Shown here one piece after another: positions 27,676 to 36,881 of a stretch of DNA of 64,000 nt (the first letter of the stretch is position 1; each line of letters begins with the position of its first letter). The stretch is from Guyparkeria hydrothermalis (lineage in GTDB: Bacteria > Pseudomonadota > Gammaproteobacteria > Halothiobacillales > Halothiobacillaceae). A model generated the notes under the pieces. That model did no database searches. It was not told where the DNA came from and saw only the letters and a list, made by a program, of their open reading frames with translations. The position numbers and the translations under genes are program-made. Location: NCBI RefSeq assembly GCF_023555375.1, contig NZ_JAJSEE010000002.1:124001-188000 (forward strand), read 5' to 3'.

Positions 27676-29415
27676 TTACTGCTCGTTGCCCGACAGGCGC
27701 GAGAAGGCCGCCTGGACGTTGGACTCGGAGTCGATCAGGAACTGACCCGAGGCGACCACCTGTTCGCCCGGTTCCAGCCCCGAGACGATCTCGGTGTAGC
27801 CGCCCGCCTCGGCGCCGGTTTCCACGGCCACCGGCCGGAAGCGACCTTCGCCGGTGCGCACCACCACGCGGGCTCCACCCGGGGATGGGATGATGGCGGT
27901 TGCCGGCACGGCGAGCACCGGCGGGGTCTTCTCCGGCGTGAGCGTCACCTCGGCGAACTGGTTGGGTCGCAACTGGCCGTCCTCGTTGTCGAAGGCCAGT
28001 CGTACGCGCAGGGTGCGCGATTGCGGGTCGAGCTCCGGGTAGACGAAATCGACCGTGCCCTCGAACGTGCGCCCGGGGATGCCGTCGACCCGCATGGTGG
28101 CCTCTTGCCCCTCGCTGACCGACTGCATGCGCCGCTCGAGCACGTCGACGTTCACCCAGACGCGATCCCGCCGCGCGATGGTGTAGAGGTCGAGGCCGGG
28201 CTGGATGTACATGCCCTCGCGCAGGTTGATCTCGGCGACGTAGCCGTCCTGCGGGGCGAGCAACGGGATGGTGCGCTGCACCTTGCCTTTCTGGCGGACC
28301 GTGTCGATCACCGATTCGGGTACGTCGAGCAGTTCGAGCCGGGCGCGGGATGATTCGATCAGATCGCTCATGCCGCGGCGCAGTGCGACCAGGTAGTCCT
28401 GCTGGGCGGCGACGATGTCCGGCGAGTAGTACTCGAACAGCACGTCGCCCTTCTTTACGGTGGTGCCCACCGAGGCGACCTTGAGCTGCTCGACCCAGCC
28501 CTTGGCCCGCGGGTGGACGTGGGCTAGCAGGTCTTCGTCGTAGCCCACGGTGCCGACCGTGCGGATCGTCTCCACCAGCGGCCGCTTCTTGGCCTCTTCG
28601 ATCACCACGTTCATGTGCTGCACGGTGATCGGGCTGACCGAGACGGCCGGGAAGCTTGGCGCCTTGGGACGACTGGCGTTTCCACCGCTACTTTCGGCGC
28701 TGGCCGCGCCAACCTCGGAGGCCGGGTATTCCTTCTCGACCAGATCCATGCCGCAGATGGGGCAGGAGCCGGGCTCCTCCTCGATGATCTGCGGGTGCAT
28801 CGGACAGGTCCAACGGGTCACTGTCTCGCCACCGCTGGCCGCGCTCGAGGCACTATTGCCACCCTGGGCGCTCGCACCGCCCGAGGCGCTGTCGCTCGTT
28901 TCGGCGGCAGCCTCCTGGGCGGGGTATTCCTTCTCGACCAGGTCCATGCCGCAGATGGGACAGGAACCGGGTTCCTCCTCAACTATCTGTGGATGCATCG
29001 GGCAGGTGTAGCGGGTGACGGTCTCGCCGGTTTCATCGGACGACTCGACAAGAGTCTGACCCTCATGGCCCTCGTCTGGCGCGGCGCGGTCCTGGCTCTC
29101 GCTCGCCGCCTGAGAGGTCTGTTCGGCCGGGAATTCCTTCTCGACCAGGTCCATGCCGCAAATCGGGCAGCTACCGGGTTCCTCTTCGACGATCTGCGGG
29201 TGCATCGGGCAGGTCCAGCGAGTGACGGAGTCACCGCCGTCACTGGCGGACTGGGCGTGATCGTGACCGTCGTGGTCGGTCTGGTCGCCGTTCTCGGCCG
29301 CCATTACCGAGGTGATGGCCGGGTTGACGCCCATCAGCACCGCTGGGGTGACCAGGGCCGAGCCCAGCAGGGTGACGCGGGTGAGTCGCTTGATGCGGAA
29401 GGTGCGGGTGTTCAT
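27676..29415 (-). CDS. cusB: Cus-type periplasmic adaptor with three tandem heavy-metal-binding modules
   Basis: 579-residue membrane-fusion protein linking CusA to CusC. After a signal region (residues 10-40) and a His-rich stretch (DHDGHDH) come three near-identical heavy-metal-binding modules at about 68-93, 137-162 and 203-228. Each has the pattern TCPMHPQI, EEEPGSCPICGMDLVEKE and is separated from the next by acidic/Ser/Ala linkers. The adaptor proper follows: PITVQHMNVVIEEAKKRPL, the hairpin region, and the beta-barrel around PIPLLAPQDGYVAEINL. Many relatives carry a single module, so a triplet is notable. ATG 29415 overlaps the cusC stop (ATGA). Confidence 0.93.
   Translation of the reverse strand: MNTRTFRIKRLTRVTLLGSALVTPAVLMGVNPAITSVMAAENGDQTDHDGHDHAQSASDGGDSVTRWTCPMHPQIVEEEPGSCPICGMDLVEKEFPAEQTSQAASESQDRAAPDEGHEGQTLVESSDETGETVTRYTCPMHPQIVEEEPGSCPICGMDLVEKEYPAQEAAAETSDSASGGASAQGGNSASSAASGGETVTRWTCPMHPQIIEEEPGSCPICGMDLVEKEYPASEVGAASAESSGGNASRPKAPSFPAVSVSPITVQHMNVVIEEAKKRPLVETIRTVGTVGYDEDLLAHVHPRAKGWVEQLKVASVGTTVKKGDVLFEYYSPDIVAAQQDYLVALRRGMSDLIESSRARLELLDVPESVIDTVRQKGKVQRTIPLLAPQDGYVAEINLREGMYIQPGLDLYTIARRDRVWVNVDVLERRMQSVSEGQEATMRVDGIPGRTFEGTVDFVYPELDPQSRTLRVRLAFDNEDGQLRPNQFAEVTLTPEKTPPVLAVPATAIIPSPGGARVVVRTGEGRFRPVAVETGAEAGGYTEIVSGLEPGEQVVASGQFLIDSESNVQAAFSRLSGNEQ
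28732..29214 (-). repeat. Three in-frame copies of a 78-base heavy-metal-binding module
   Basis: Copies lie at 29137-29214, 28930-29007 and 28732-28809 (minus strand), each encoding one CPMHP...CPICGMDL unit. They are spaced about 200 bases apart with unrelated linkers between them. Conservation at DNA level is high with mostly silent differences, implying duplication followed by purifying selection or conversion. Confidence 0.85.
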
Positions 29416-30665
29416 GCGGTCGGCTCCAGCAGGTAGCGCAGGTCGATGAGTTGGTCGGCACGGTCGAGGCGCAGGGTGAGCAGTTCCTGGCGGGCCTCGA
29501 TGACGGCGCGTTCGGCCTCGATCAGGGCGTCGAACTCGCCCCTTCCGGCGCCGATCTCGCCGCGGATCATCTCGGCGACCTGTTGCAGTTCGGGAATGAT
29601 GTCGTTCTGGTAACGCGTGATGCGGCGATCCAGGGCCGCCAGGCGGGCGCGGATGCCGTCGGCCTGGGCGGCGAGATCGCGCGCGCGCTTGGTCAGCTCG
29701 AGTTGGGCGGCCTGGGCGGACTGTTGCGCCCCGCGCAGTCGAGGCGACTGGCGACGCTCGCTGAAGATCGGCAGGCTCACGCTGACGCCCGCGGACAGCG
29801 TGTTGGGTTCGCTGCCGGCGCGCAGGCCGTAGCCGACCTGCAGGCCGATCTCCGGGGCGAACTGCGCTTCGGCCTCGCCGACCCGGGCGCGAGCGGCCTC
29901 GAGTTCGGCGCGCAGCCGCTCGATTTCGGGTTGCCGGTCGATCTCCCCCCGGGGGAGGTCGGTCAGCCGGGCGGGAAGGGTGTCGGGCAGCGGCAGGCGC
30001 GCGGCATCGCCCACCCAGCGTTCCAGCCGAGCCCGGGCGGCCTCGGCCTCGCCATGACGGCGATCGAGGGCATCGCCCAGCCGCGACAGCCGGGATTGCA
30101 GGATGACCAGATCGCTGCCGCTGGCCTCGTTGACCTGGTAGGCGGTACGGGCGCTGTCCAGCAATTCCCGGTAGAGCGCGCGCTCGCGCTCGAGCAGCCG
30201 GGCGAGCGCCTCTTCGCGGTAGACGGCCAGCCACAGGCGACGCACCTCGCGCTTGAGCTGGCGGTCGGCGGTGGCCAGGGCGGCGGAGGCGCCGGCAATG
30301 CGCGCCTCGGCCGCTTCCCCGCGGAAGACGAGCGTGTCGCCCGGCGGCAGGCTCTGCGAGAGCGTCACCACCGTCTGGGTCATCGGCGAGTCGCTCAGGC
30401 TGTAGTTGTCGGTGGGTACGTTCTGCAGGGCGACGGACAGCCGCGGGTCCGGCAGTTCGTCGGCGGCCTCGGCACTGGCGGCCTGGCCTGCGCGTCGGCG
30501 TTCGGCGGCCTGCAGTCCCTCGTCGCTTTGCACGGCGGCCTGTTCGGCCGCGTCCAGCGTCAGCCGTTGACCGGCCTGTGCCGATGAGTCGGCCAGGCTC
30601 GGCGTGAGCGGCACGGCGATCGTCAGCAGGACCACGGCGGTCCGCGAGAGAATCGATGGGTTCAT
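29412..30665 (-). CDS. cusC: Outer-membrane factor of the Cus efflux system (TolC/CusC family)
   Basis: 417 residues. The signal peptide is MNPSILSRTAVVLLTIAVPLTPSLA. Two TolC-like halves follow, with long heptad helices (for example RARLERWVGDAARLP and RARVGEAEAQFAPEIGLQVGYGL). No lipobox cysteine is present after the signal, unlike E. coli CusC. It forms the outer-membrane duct for the CusBA pump. It lies 85 bases after the small Cys-rich protein gene and overlaps cusB by 4 bases. Confidence 0.9.
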   Translation of the reverse strand: MNPSILSRTAVVLLTIAVPLTPSLADSSAQAGQRLTLDAAEQAAVQSDEGLQAAERRRAGQAASAEAADELPDPRLSVALQNVPTDNYSLSDSPMTQTVVTLSQSLPPGDTLVFRGEAAEARIAGASAALATADRQLKREVRRLWLAVYREEALARLLERERALYRELLDSARTAYQVNEASGSDLVILQSRLSRLGDALDRRHGEAEAARARLERWVGDAARLPLPDTLPARLTDLPRGEIDRQPEIERLRAELEAARARVGEAEAQFAPEIGLQVGYGLRAGSEPNTLSAGVSVSLPIFSERRQSPRLRGAQQSAQAAQLELTKRARDLAAQADGIRARLAALDRRITRYQNDIIPELQQVAEMIRGEIGAGRGEFDALIEAERAVIEARQELLTLRLDRADQLIDLRYLLEPTA

Positions 30666-30750
30666 GGAAGTTTCCTCGGTTGAAGACGGTCAGCGGAGAG
30701 CTGGGTCGGCCGAGGTGAGCGGGGCGTGGTGCCCCGTCGACTCGGCCGTG

Positions 30751-31083
30751 TCAGGCCGAGAGGGGGGGGCGGAACGGGGTGTTGGGAACCCCTGCGGCCA
30801 TCGAATCGGTCAGGGAGGCGTCGAGGGTGCCGTTGGGCAGGTGAATGGCGGCGACCGTGGACTGGGTCGGCAGGGAGAAGCCACCCAGGAGCACGCAATT
30901 GCCGCAGTGGTCACAGCCGGCCGAGGCGGTGGGCTCGTCGATCGAGCCGCCCATGCTCGGGCAGTCGGCGCCATGCTCGATCATTTCCTCCATCGGGCAA
31001 TCGAGCATGGCCACGCCGGCGGTCACCGCGTTGAGCGGTGCCCAGAAGGCGAGCAGCAGGGTGACCAGGTGCATGAATTTCAT
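30751..31083 (-). CDS. Small secreted Cys/Met-rich protein at the head of the cus operon
   Basis: 110 residues. The signal peptide (MKFMHLVTLLLAFWAPLNAVTA) is followed by clustered potential metal ligands: DCPMEEM, HGADCPSMGG and the tight CDHCGNC around residues 57-63. The tail ends in small apolar residues. It resembles DUF2946/CopL-like proteins found beside copper-resistance genes. Periplasmic copper binding or sensing is likely from context but unproven. There is no Shine-Dalgarno, and the predicted transcription start is only a few bases from the ATG. Confidence 0.7.
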   Translation of the reverse strand: MKFMHLVTLLLAFWAPLNAVTAGVAMLDCPMEEMIEHGADCPSMGGSIDEPTASAGCDHCGNCVLLGGFSLPTQSTVAAIHLPNGTLDASLTDSMAAGVPNTPFRPPLSA

Positions 31084-31092
31084 GGTGTCGGG

Positions 31093-31121
31093 ACTATAGG
31101 TGCTTCTTTTGGCGGGCGCAA
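31093..31121 (-). promoter_or_regulatory. Promoter of the cus operon
   Basis: Read on the minus strand, -35 TTGCGC (31121-31116), a 17-base spacer and -10 TATAGT (31098-31093). The predicted start point is near 31086, three bases before the first ATG, so the first message may be essentially leaderless. No MerR/CueR-style long spacer is seen, and no copper box was recognised. Confidence 0.5.
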
Positions 31122-31142
31122 GCCCTCCCGCGGATGGGGCGG

Positions 31143-32225
31143 TCAGCCGGGCGTCAGCCGCAGCAGTCGACCGTCGGCATGATCGGTGATCACCCAGAGC
31201 GCGCCATTCGGCCCGACCTCCACATCGCGGATACGCCATTCGCGTTCCTCTAGCCAGCGTTCCTCGCCGATCACGCGTTCGCCATCCAGCCGCAGTCGGG
31301 CGAGGTGGCGCTTGGCCAGGGCGCCGACGAACAGGCTGCCCTGCCAGTCGGGTGCGGCCGCATGATCGTAGAAGGCCATGCCGGAGGGGGCGATCGACGG
31401 CGTCCAGTGATGAATCGGGCCGGTGACGCCCTCGACCTCGTCGGGGGCGATTTCCGGGCCGGCGTATTCCCGACCGTAGGTCTGGATCGGCCAGCCAAAG
31501 TTTTCACCGGCCGCCGGGATATTGACCTCGTCGCCGCCGCGCGGGCCGTGCTCATGAATCCAGACGCGACCGGTCTGCGGGTGGGTGGCCGCCCCCTGCG
31601 GGTTGCGGTGTCCGTAGCTGAAGATGGCGGCCTCGGCATCGGGGCGGTCGACGAACGGGTTGTCTTCGGGAATGCGGCCATCGGCGTGGAATCGCAGGAC
31701 CGAGCCGTTGTGGTCGGCGAGATCCTGGGCGCGATTGCGTTCGCCGCGGTCGCCGACTGTCATGAACAGGTACCCGTCGCGATCGAAGGCCAACCGCGAG
31801 CCGAAGTGGATGCCGGAATCGACGCAGGGGGTGGCGACATGCAGTGTCTTGAAATCGACCAGCCGGTCGCCCTCCAGTCGCCCGCGTCCCAGGTGGGTGG
31901 CGTTGCCGCCGTCGCAGCGCCCGGCCCAGGTGAGGTAGATCCATCGGTTGTCGGCATGCGCCGGGTGGGCGAGCACGTCGAGCAGGCCGCCCTGGTTGCG
32001 GTGGTCGACCTCCGGCACGCCGTCGATCGCCCGGCGCTCTCCCGTCGCCGGGTCGATATGCCAGAGCCGCCCGCGTCGCTCGGTGACCATGAGGTCGCCA
32101 TCGGGAAGAAAGGTCAGGGCCCAGGGGTGGTGCAGGTCATCGACGACCGTCTTGACGGTCGGCTCGGCGAGTGTCGGGGTGGCGAATGCCAAGAGAAGGG
32201 CGAACAGGACGGTATGGGTTCTCAT
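31143..32225 (-). CDS. PQQ-dependent soluble aldose sugar dehydrogenase (YliI/Asd type)
   Basis: 360-residue periplasmic six-bladed beta-propeller with signal peptide MRTHTVLFALLLAFATPTLA. Family landmarks are LHHPWALTFLPDGDLMVTERRGRLW, the catalytic-histidine region DSGIHFGSRLAFDRDGYLFMTVGDRG, and YGHRNPQGAATHPQTGRVWIHEHGPRGGDEVN. It would oxidise aldoses with PQQ and pass electrons to a quinone or cytochrome. No pqq synthesis genes are in the window. It is transcribed toward the cus operon from just upstream of it. Confidence 0.9.
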   Translation of the reverse strand: MRTHTVLFALLLAFATPTLAEPTVKTVVDDLHHPWALTFLPDGDLMVTERRGRLWHIDPATGERRAIDGVPEVDHRNQGGLLDVLAHPAHADNRWIYLTWAGRCDGGNATHLGRGRLEGDRLVDFKTLHVATPCVDSGIHFGSRLAFDRDGYLFMTVGDRGERNRAQDLADHNGSVLRFHADGRIPEDNPFVDRPDAEAAIFSYGHRNPQGAATHPQTGRVWIHEHGPRGGDEVNIPAAGENFGWPIQTYGREYAGPEIAPDEVEGVTGPIHHWTPSIAPSGMAFYDHAAAPDWQGSLFVGALAKRHLARLRLDGERVIGEERWLEEREWRIRDVEVGPNGALWVITDHADGRLLRLTPG

Positions 32226-32280
32226 GGCGACGATCTCCGGCGAATCCTTTCCGCCAGATTAGACCAGCCTGTCGCCCGTC

Positions 32281-33048
32281 TCAGGCCAGCATCGGGTAGC
32301 TGAATAGCGAGAAGTGCAGCAGGTTGACCAGCCAGTGCAGGGCAATGGCCGGCCAGAGGGATCCGCTTTGCCAGGCGATCCAGCCGTAGCCCAGGCCGGC
32401 GACGGTGGCCACGGCAGCGAATTCGATGCCGAAGGGCAGATGCGCCAGCCCGAAGATCAGGGCGGTGAGCCACCAGGCATGTGTCGCGCCCAGTCGGGTC
32501 AGCAGGTGGCGCTGGAGCAGGCCGCGAAACAGTACTTCCTCGGCGGCGACCGTGACCAGGTTCGCTGCGGCAAACAGGGTCAGTAGCGACAAGCCGGGCC
32601 AGCCGGGTTGCCAGTGGAACAGGCCGGTGGCGATGCCCAACGCGACCGCCGCGGCGATGGTTACCACGCTGGCCATCAGCAGGGGCATCGGGTTGGCTGC
32701 TCGCCAGTGCCCGATGACCAACGGCAGCCAGGCCGTCACCAGCAGGGCCTGGTCGACCGACAGGTAGAGGCTGTGCGGCAGGCAGTCGCGGCAGAAGCGT
32801 CGGTCCTGCCACAGGAGTGGATTGTCAAAGCCAGGCCAGAAATGAAGGCTGAGCATCACGCCCAGGCCGATGGCGATGGCCGCGGTTATCGGGCCGATCG
32901 TCCCGCGGGTGGCGGCGATCAAGCCCAGTCCCAGCAATGGCAGCAACACCGCCAGGCCCGCCGGCTCGGCGTGCCCGGCGAGCAGCGCGCCCGCGCCGGT
33001 AGCCAGGGAAAGAGTCAGGGCGAGGCGCCAGTGGCGAAGATCGATCAT
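32281..33048 (-). CDS. CPBP-family intramembrane glutamic endopeptidase
   Basis: 255 residues and about eight hydrophobic helices. The CPBP (Abi/CAAX) motifs are present: EEVLFRG in VTVAAEEVLFRGLLQRHLL, FGLAHL after it, and a final HWLVNLLHF. The start at 33048 (MIDLRHWRLALT) gives a clean first helix but lacks a good Shine-Dalgarno. An in-frame ATG at 33168 would add 40 residues with no recognisable feature. The substrate is unknown; members process prenylated or small peptides or confer bacteriocin immunity. Confidence 0.85.
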   Translation of the reverse strand: MIDLRHWRLALTLSLATGAGALLAGHAEPAGLAVLLPLLGLGLIAATRGTIGPITAAIAIGLGVMLSLHFWPGFDNPLLWQDRRFCRDCLPHSLYLSVDQALLVTAWLPLVIGHWRAANPMPLLMASVVTIAAAVALGIATGLFHWQPGWPGLSLLTLFAAANLVTVAAEEVLFRGLLQRHLLTRLGATHAWWLTALIFGLAHLPFGIEFAAVATVAGLGYGWIAWQSGSLWPAIALHWLVNLLHFSLFSYPMLA

Positions 33049-33184
33049 GGGTGCTTTGCGGTTTCCGCTGGGTTCTCGGGTGGCGTCGATCAAGGAGATG
33101 ACATTGTCGTCGAGAGGCCGGCCGGGATGGAGGTCGTGACCATGGATCCACCCGGGTTTGGTTGGCATGCGCACGTATAAGCGG

Positions 33185-33212
33185 TTGTTTTTGTCGGGAA
33201 ATGGGCTAGAAT
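33185..33212 (+). promoter_or_regulatory. Promoter of the KamA-type gene
   Basis: TTGTTT (33185-33190), a 16-base spacer and TAGAAT (33207-33212), about 55 bases before ATG 33267. Consensus similarity only. Confidence 0.45.
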
Positions 33213-33266
33213 TCGCCGGCCTTGTGGTCGGCACGGCCCCAATCCATGCGCACCAGACGAGGTTTT

Positions 33267-34673
33267 ATGACGACTGTTGCCAAGCGAAGCATTCCCGGGA
33301 CCCAGCCGGGTACGCAGGACGGGCAGGCGCCCAAGCTGCAGGTCTTCACCGACCGTCATCTCGACAAGATCGAGCCCTTGAAGCGTCTCGGCGAGGAGGC
33401 GCTGTTCGAGATGAAGGTGGTCGCGAGCGTGCTGCCGTTTCGCGTCAACAACTACGTCATCGAGAACCTGATCGACTGGGACCGTGCCCCCGACGACCCG
33501 ATCTTCGCCCTGACTTTCCCGCAGCGCGACATGCTCAGCCCCGAGATGTACGAGCAGATGGCCGAGCTGCACCGCCGCGAGGCGCCCAAGGAAGAGATCA
33601 CCGCGCTGGCCTGGAAACTGCGCCACCAGCTCAACCCGCACCCGGCCGGCCAGATGGAGATGAACCTTCCCGAGGTCAACGGCGAGACGGTCGAGGGCGT
33701 GCAGCACAAGTACCGCGAGACCGCGCTGTTCTTCCCCAGCCAGGGGCAGACCTGCCACAGCTACTGCACCTTCTGTTTCCGCTGGGCGCAGTTCGTCGGC
33801 GACAAGGACCTCAAGATCGCCTCCAAGGAGGCTGGCCAGCTGCTCGACTACCTCGCCGAGCGCCCCAACCTGAGCGACCTCTTGATGACCGGCGGCGATC
33901 CGATGGTGATGAAGACCAAGCACCTGGCGCCGTACCTCGAGGGCCTGCTCGACGAGCGCCTCGAGCACGTGCAGACCGTACGCATCGGCACCAAGGCACT
34001 GTCGTTCTGGCCGTACCGTTTCGTCACCGACAAGGATGCCGACGAGCTGCTGGGGTTGTTCGAGCGGCTGGTCGAGTCCGGTAAGCACGTCGCGGTGATG
34101 GCGCACATCAACCACTACCAGGAGATGGAGAACCCCATCTTCCGCGAGGCGGTCAAGCGCATCCGGGCGACCGGTGCGGAGATCCGCACCCAGAGCCCGC
34201 TGATCAAGCACATCAACGACTCGGGCGAGGTCTGGGCGCGCATGTGGCGCGAGCAGGTGCGCCTGGGCATGATTCCGTACTACATGTTCGTCGAGCGCGA
34301 CACCGGCGCGAAGTACCGCTTCGAGGTGCCGCTGGCCGAGGCGCACCGCATCTACCGCGACGCGATGAAGCGCGTCTCGGGCCTCGCGCGCACCGCGCGC
34401 GGTCCGTCCATGTCCGCCGGCCCCGGCAAGGTCGAGGTGCAGGGCGTGACGGAGATCCATGGCGAGAAGGTATTCGTGCTGCGCTTCGTCCAGGGTCGCA
34501 ACCCGGACTGGGTGCAGCGGCCGTTCTTCGCCAAGTACGACGAGGAGGCCACCTGGCTCAACGAGCTGACGCCGGCCTTCGGTGAAGAGAAGTTCTTCTT
34601 CGAGGACGAGTACGAGGCAATGCAGGCCGACAGCGGCCTCAAGGTGATCGACGCCACCGAGGTCGAGGCATAA
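33267..34673 (+). CDS. KamA-family radical SAM protein (lysine 2,3-aminomutase-like, long form)
   Basis: 468 residues. The radical-SAM cluster motif CHSYCTFC places cysteines at 163, 167 and 170. Other aminomutase signatures are LLMTGGDPMVMKTKHLAPYLE and RIGTKALSFWPYRF. The protein is clearly longer than the translation-factor enzyme EpmB and differs from it in the N-terminal extension. No epmA, beta-lysine acetyltransferase (ablB) or transporter is adjacent, so whether it makes beta-lysine or acts on another substrate is open. GAGG precedes ATG 33267. Confidence 0.85.
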   Translation: MTTVAKRSIPGTQPGTQDGQAPKLQVFTDRHLDKIEPLKRLGEEALFEMKVVASVLPFRVNNYVIENLIDWDRAPDDPIFALTFPQRDMLSPEMYEQMAELHRREAPKEEITALAWKLRHQLNPHPAGQMEMNLPEVNGETVEGVQHKYRETALFFPSQGQTCHSYCTFCFRWAQFVGDKDLKIASKEAGQLLDYLAERPNLSDLLMTGGDPMVMKTKHLAPYLEGLLDERLEHVQTVRIGTKALSFWPYRFVTDKDADELLGLFERLVESGKHVAVMAHINHYQEMENPIFREAVKRIRATGAEIRTQSPLIKHINDSGEVWARMWREQVRLGMIPYYMFVERDTGAKYRFEVPLAEAHRIYRDAMKRVSGLARTARGPSMSAGPGKVEVQGVTEIHGEKVFVLRFVQGRNPDWVQRPFFAKYDEEATWLNELTPAFGEEKFFFEDEYEAMQADSGLKVIDATEVEA

Positions 34674-34699
34674 CCCGTTGGGCGGTCGGCAGATCTCCC

Positions 34700-34728
34700 T
34701 TGACGAAAGGTGCGCGGGTCGCTAAGAT
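34700..34728 (+). promoter_or_regulatory. Promoter of the rplU-rpmA operon
   Basis: -35 TTGACG (34700-34705), exact 17-base spacer, -10 TAAGAT (34723-34728). The predicted start near 34735 lies just before the left arm of the inverted-repeat element, so the element would form the 5' end of the L21 mRNA. Confidence 0.65.
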
Positions 34729-34739
34729 TGCGCGCCTTT

Positions 34740-35009
34740 ACGGAAGGCCTGCACGAATTCGATACCGCTCTGCGGGCCTTGAGCCGGGCAGATGCAAGGC
34801 GACCGTCCGCCGGACAGGGTGATTCCCTTTCCAAGGGCGGCAACGCGGCAGATGGCCGGCTCAAGGCCCGCCCTTCGGGGCCAGTCGAGCCGCCCGTGCT
34901 CTTCGTTGCGCCGTCTTGACGTGGCCGCCGGCACGCCAGCGACGTCGGCGCCTTGATCACGAGCGGCTCGACTGGCCAGAGTGGCATCGAATTCGTGCAG
35001 ACCTTCCGT
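34740..35009. repeat. 270-base branched inverted-repeat element in the rplU leader
   Basis: Outer 33-base arms at 34740-34772 and 34977-35009 pair at 30 of 33 positions. Inside are two separate stems: 34774-34789 with 34854-34869 (15/16) and 34879-34898 with 34958-34977 (19/20). Smaller hairpins lie within the first stem loop (GTCCGCCGGAC; CCCTT..AAGGG). The layout predicts a three-way junction in RNA or a cruciform in DNA. It could be a miniature mobile element or a structured leader. I do not recognise the family. Confidence 0.8.
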
Positions 35010-35078
35010 TAACAACGCCTGCCGGTGACTGCGATGCGTCATCGGCTCCTTTACGCATAAACATTCGGGTTTTACAGC

Positions 35079-35390
35079 ATGTACGCAGTGGTCGTTACCG
35101 GCGGTAAGCAGTACCGCGTCGAGCAAGGCAGCAAGGTGCGCGTCGAGAAGCTCTCTGGCGAAGCCGGCAGCACCGTGACGCTGGATCAGGTTTTGATGGT
35201 CGGCGACGGCTCTGACATCAAGGTGGGCACCCCCACCGTCGATGGCGCGAGCGTTACCGCCGAGATCGTCGGCCAGGGTCGCGGCAAGAAGGTGGAAATC
35301 CTCAAGTTCCGCCGCCGCAAGCACCACATGAAGCGTCAGGGCCATCGCCAGGCCTACACCGAACTCAAGATCACCGGTATCAGCGCCTAA
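35079..35390 (+). CDS. rplU: 50S ribosomal protein L21
   Basis: 103 residues, standard L21: [25 protein letters not shown], ending [16 protein letters not shown] 35079 is fixed by homology. The upstream sequence lacks a clear Shine-Dalgarno, which may matter together with the structured leader. rpmA follows after 32 bases, preceded by GGAG. Confidence 0.97.
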   Translation: MYAVVVTGGKQYRVEQGSKVRVEKLSGEAGSTVTLDQVLMVGDGSDIKVGTPTVDGASVTAEIVGQGRGKKVEILKFRRRKHHMKRQGHRQAYTELKITGISA

Positions 35391-35422
35391 GCGCCCGGTA
35401 TCCAGACCAGGAGACTTGAACC

Positions 35423-35680
35423 ATGGCACATAAAAAAGCAGCGGGCTCTACCCGGAACGGTCGCGACAGTGAAAGCAAGCGCCTCGGCGTGAAGCGTTTC
35501 GGTGGCGAAGCCGTCTCCGCCGGCAGCATCATCGTTCGTCAGCGTGGCACCAAGTTCCACGCCGGCAGCAACGTGGGCGTTGGCCGCGACTACACCCTGT
35601 TCGCCCTGACCGACGGCCAGGTGAAGTTCGAGACCAAGGGTCCGAAGAGCCGCCGTTTCGTCAGCATCGAGCCGGCGTAA
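35423..35680 (+). CDS. rpmA: 50S ribosomal protein L27
   Basis: 85 residues, beginning [20 protein letters not shown] as in typical gammaproteobacterial L27 (no cleaved N-terminal leader as in Firmicutes). It pairs with L21 in the operon. A terminator-like hairpin separates it from obgE. Confidence 0.97.
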   Translation: MAHKKAAGSTRNGRDSESKRLGVKRFGGEAVSAGSIIVRQRGTKFHAGSNVGVGRDYTLFALTDGQVKFETKGPKSRRFVSIEPA

Positions 35681-35724
35681 CGCCGGCCCGACGTGAGTTG
35701 GCGGTCAGCGTGGCTGGCCGGTAA

Positions 35725-36879
<1,155 letters not shown>

Positions 36880-36881
36880 TC

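Larger units (their letters stand above)
34674..35078. other. 405-base upstream region of rplU
   Basis: The region has no supported gene. It contains a strong promoter (34700-34728), then a 270-base three-armed inverted-repeat element (34740-35009), then about 70 bases of ordinary leader ending at the rplU start. The rplU start lacks an obvious Shine-Dalgarno (TTTTACAGC before ATG 35079). Reading frames crossing the element on either strand only mirror each other's arms (both read TEGLHEFD), so they are not genes. Confidence 0.8.

Noticed and set aside
34740-35009. tRNA-like or CRISPR-like reading of the rplU leader element
   Set aside because: No tRNA D/T-loop landmarks (GG, TTCGANNC in place) and no regularly spaced repeats; it is a set of inverted, not direct, repeats.
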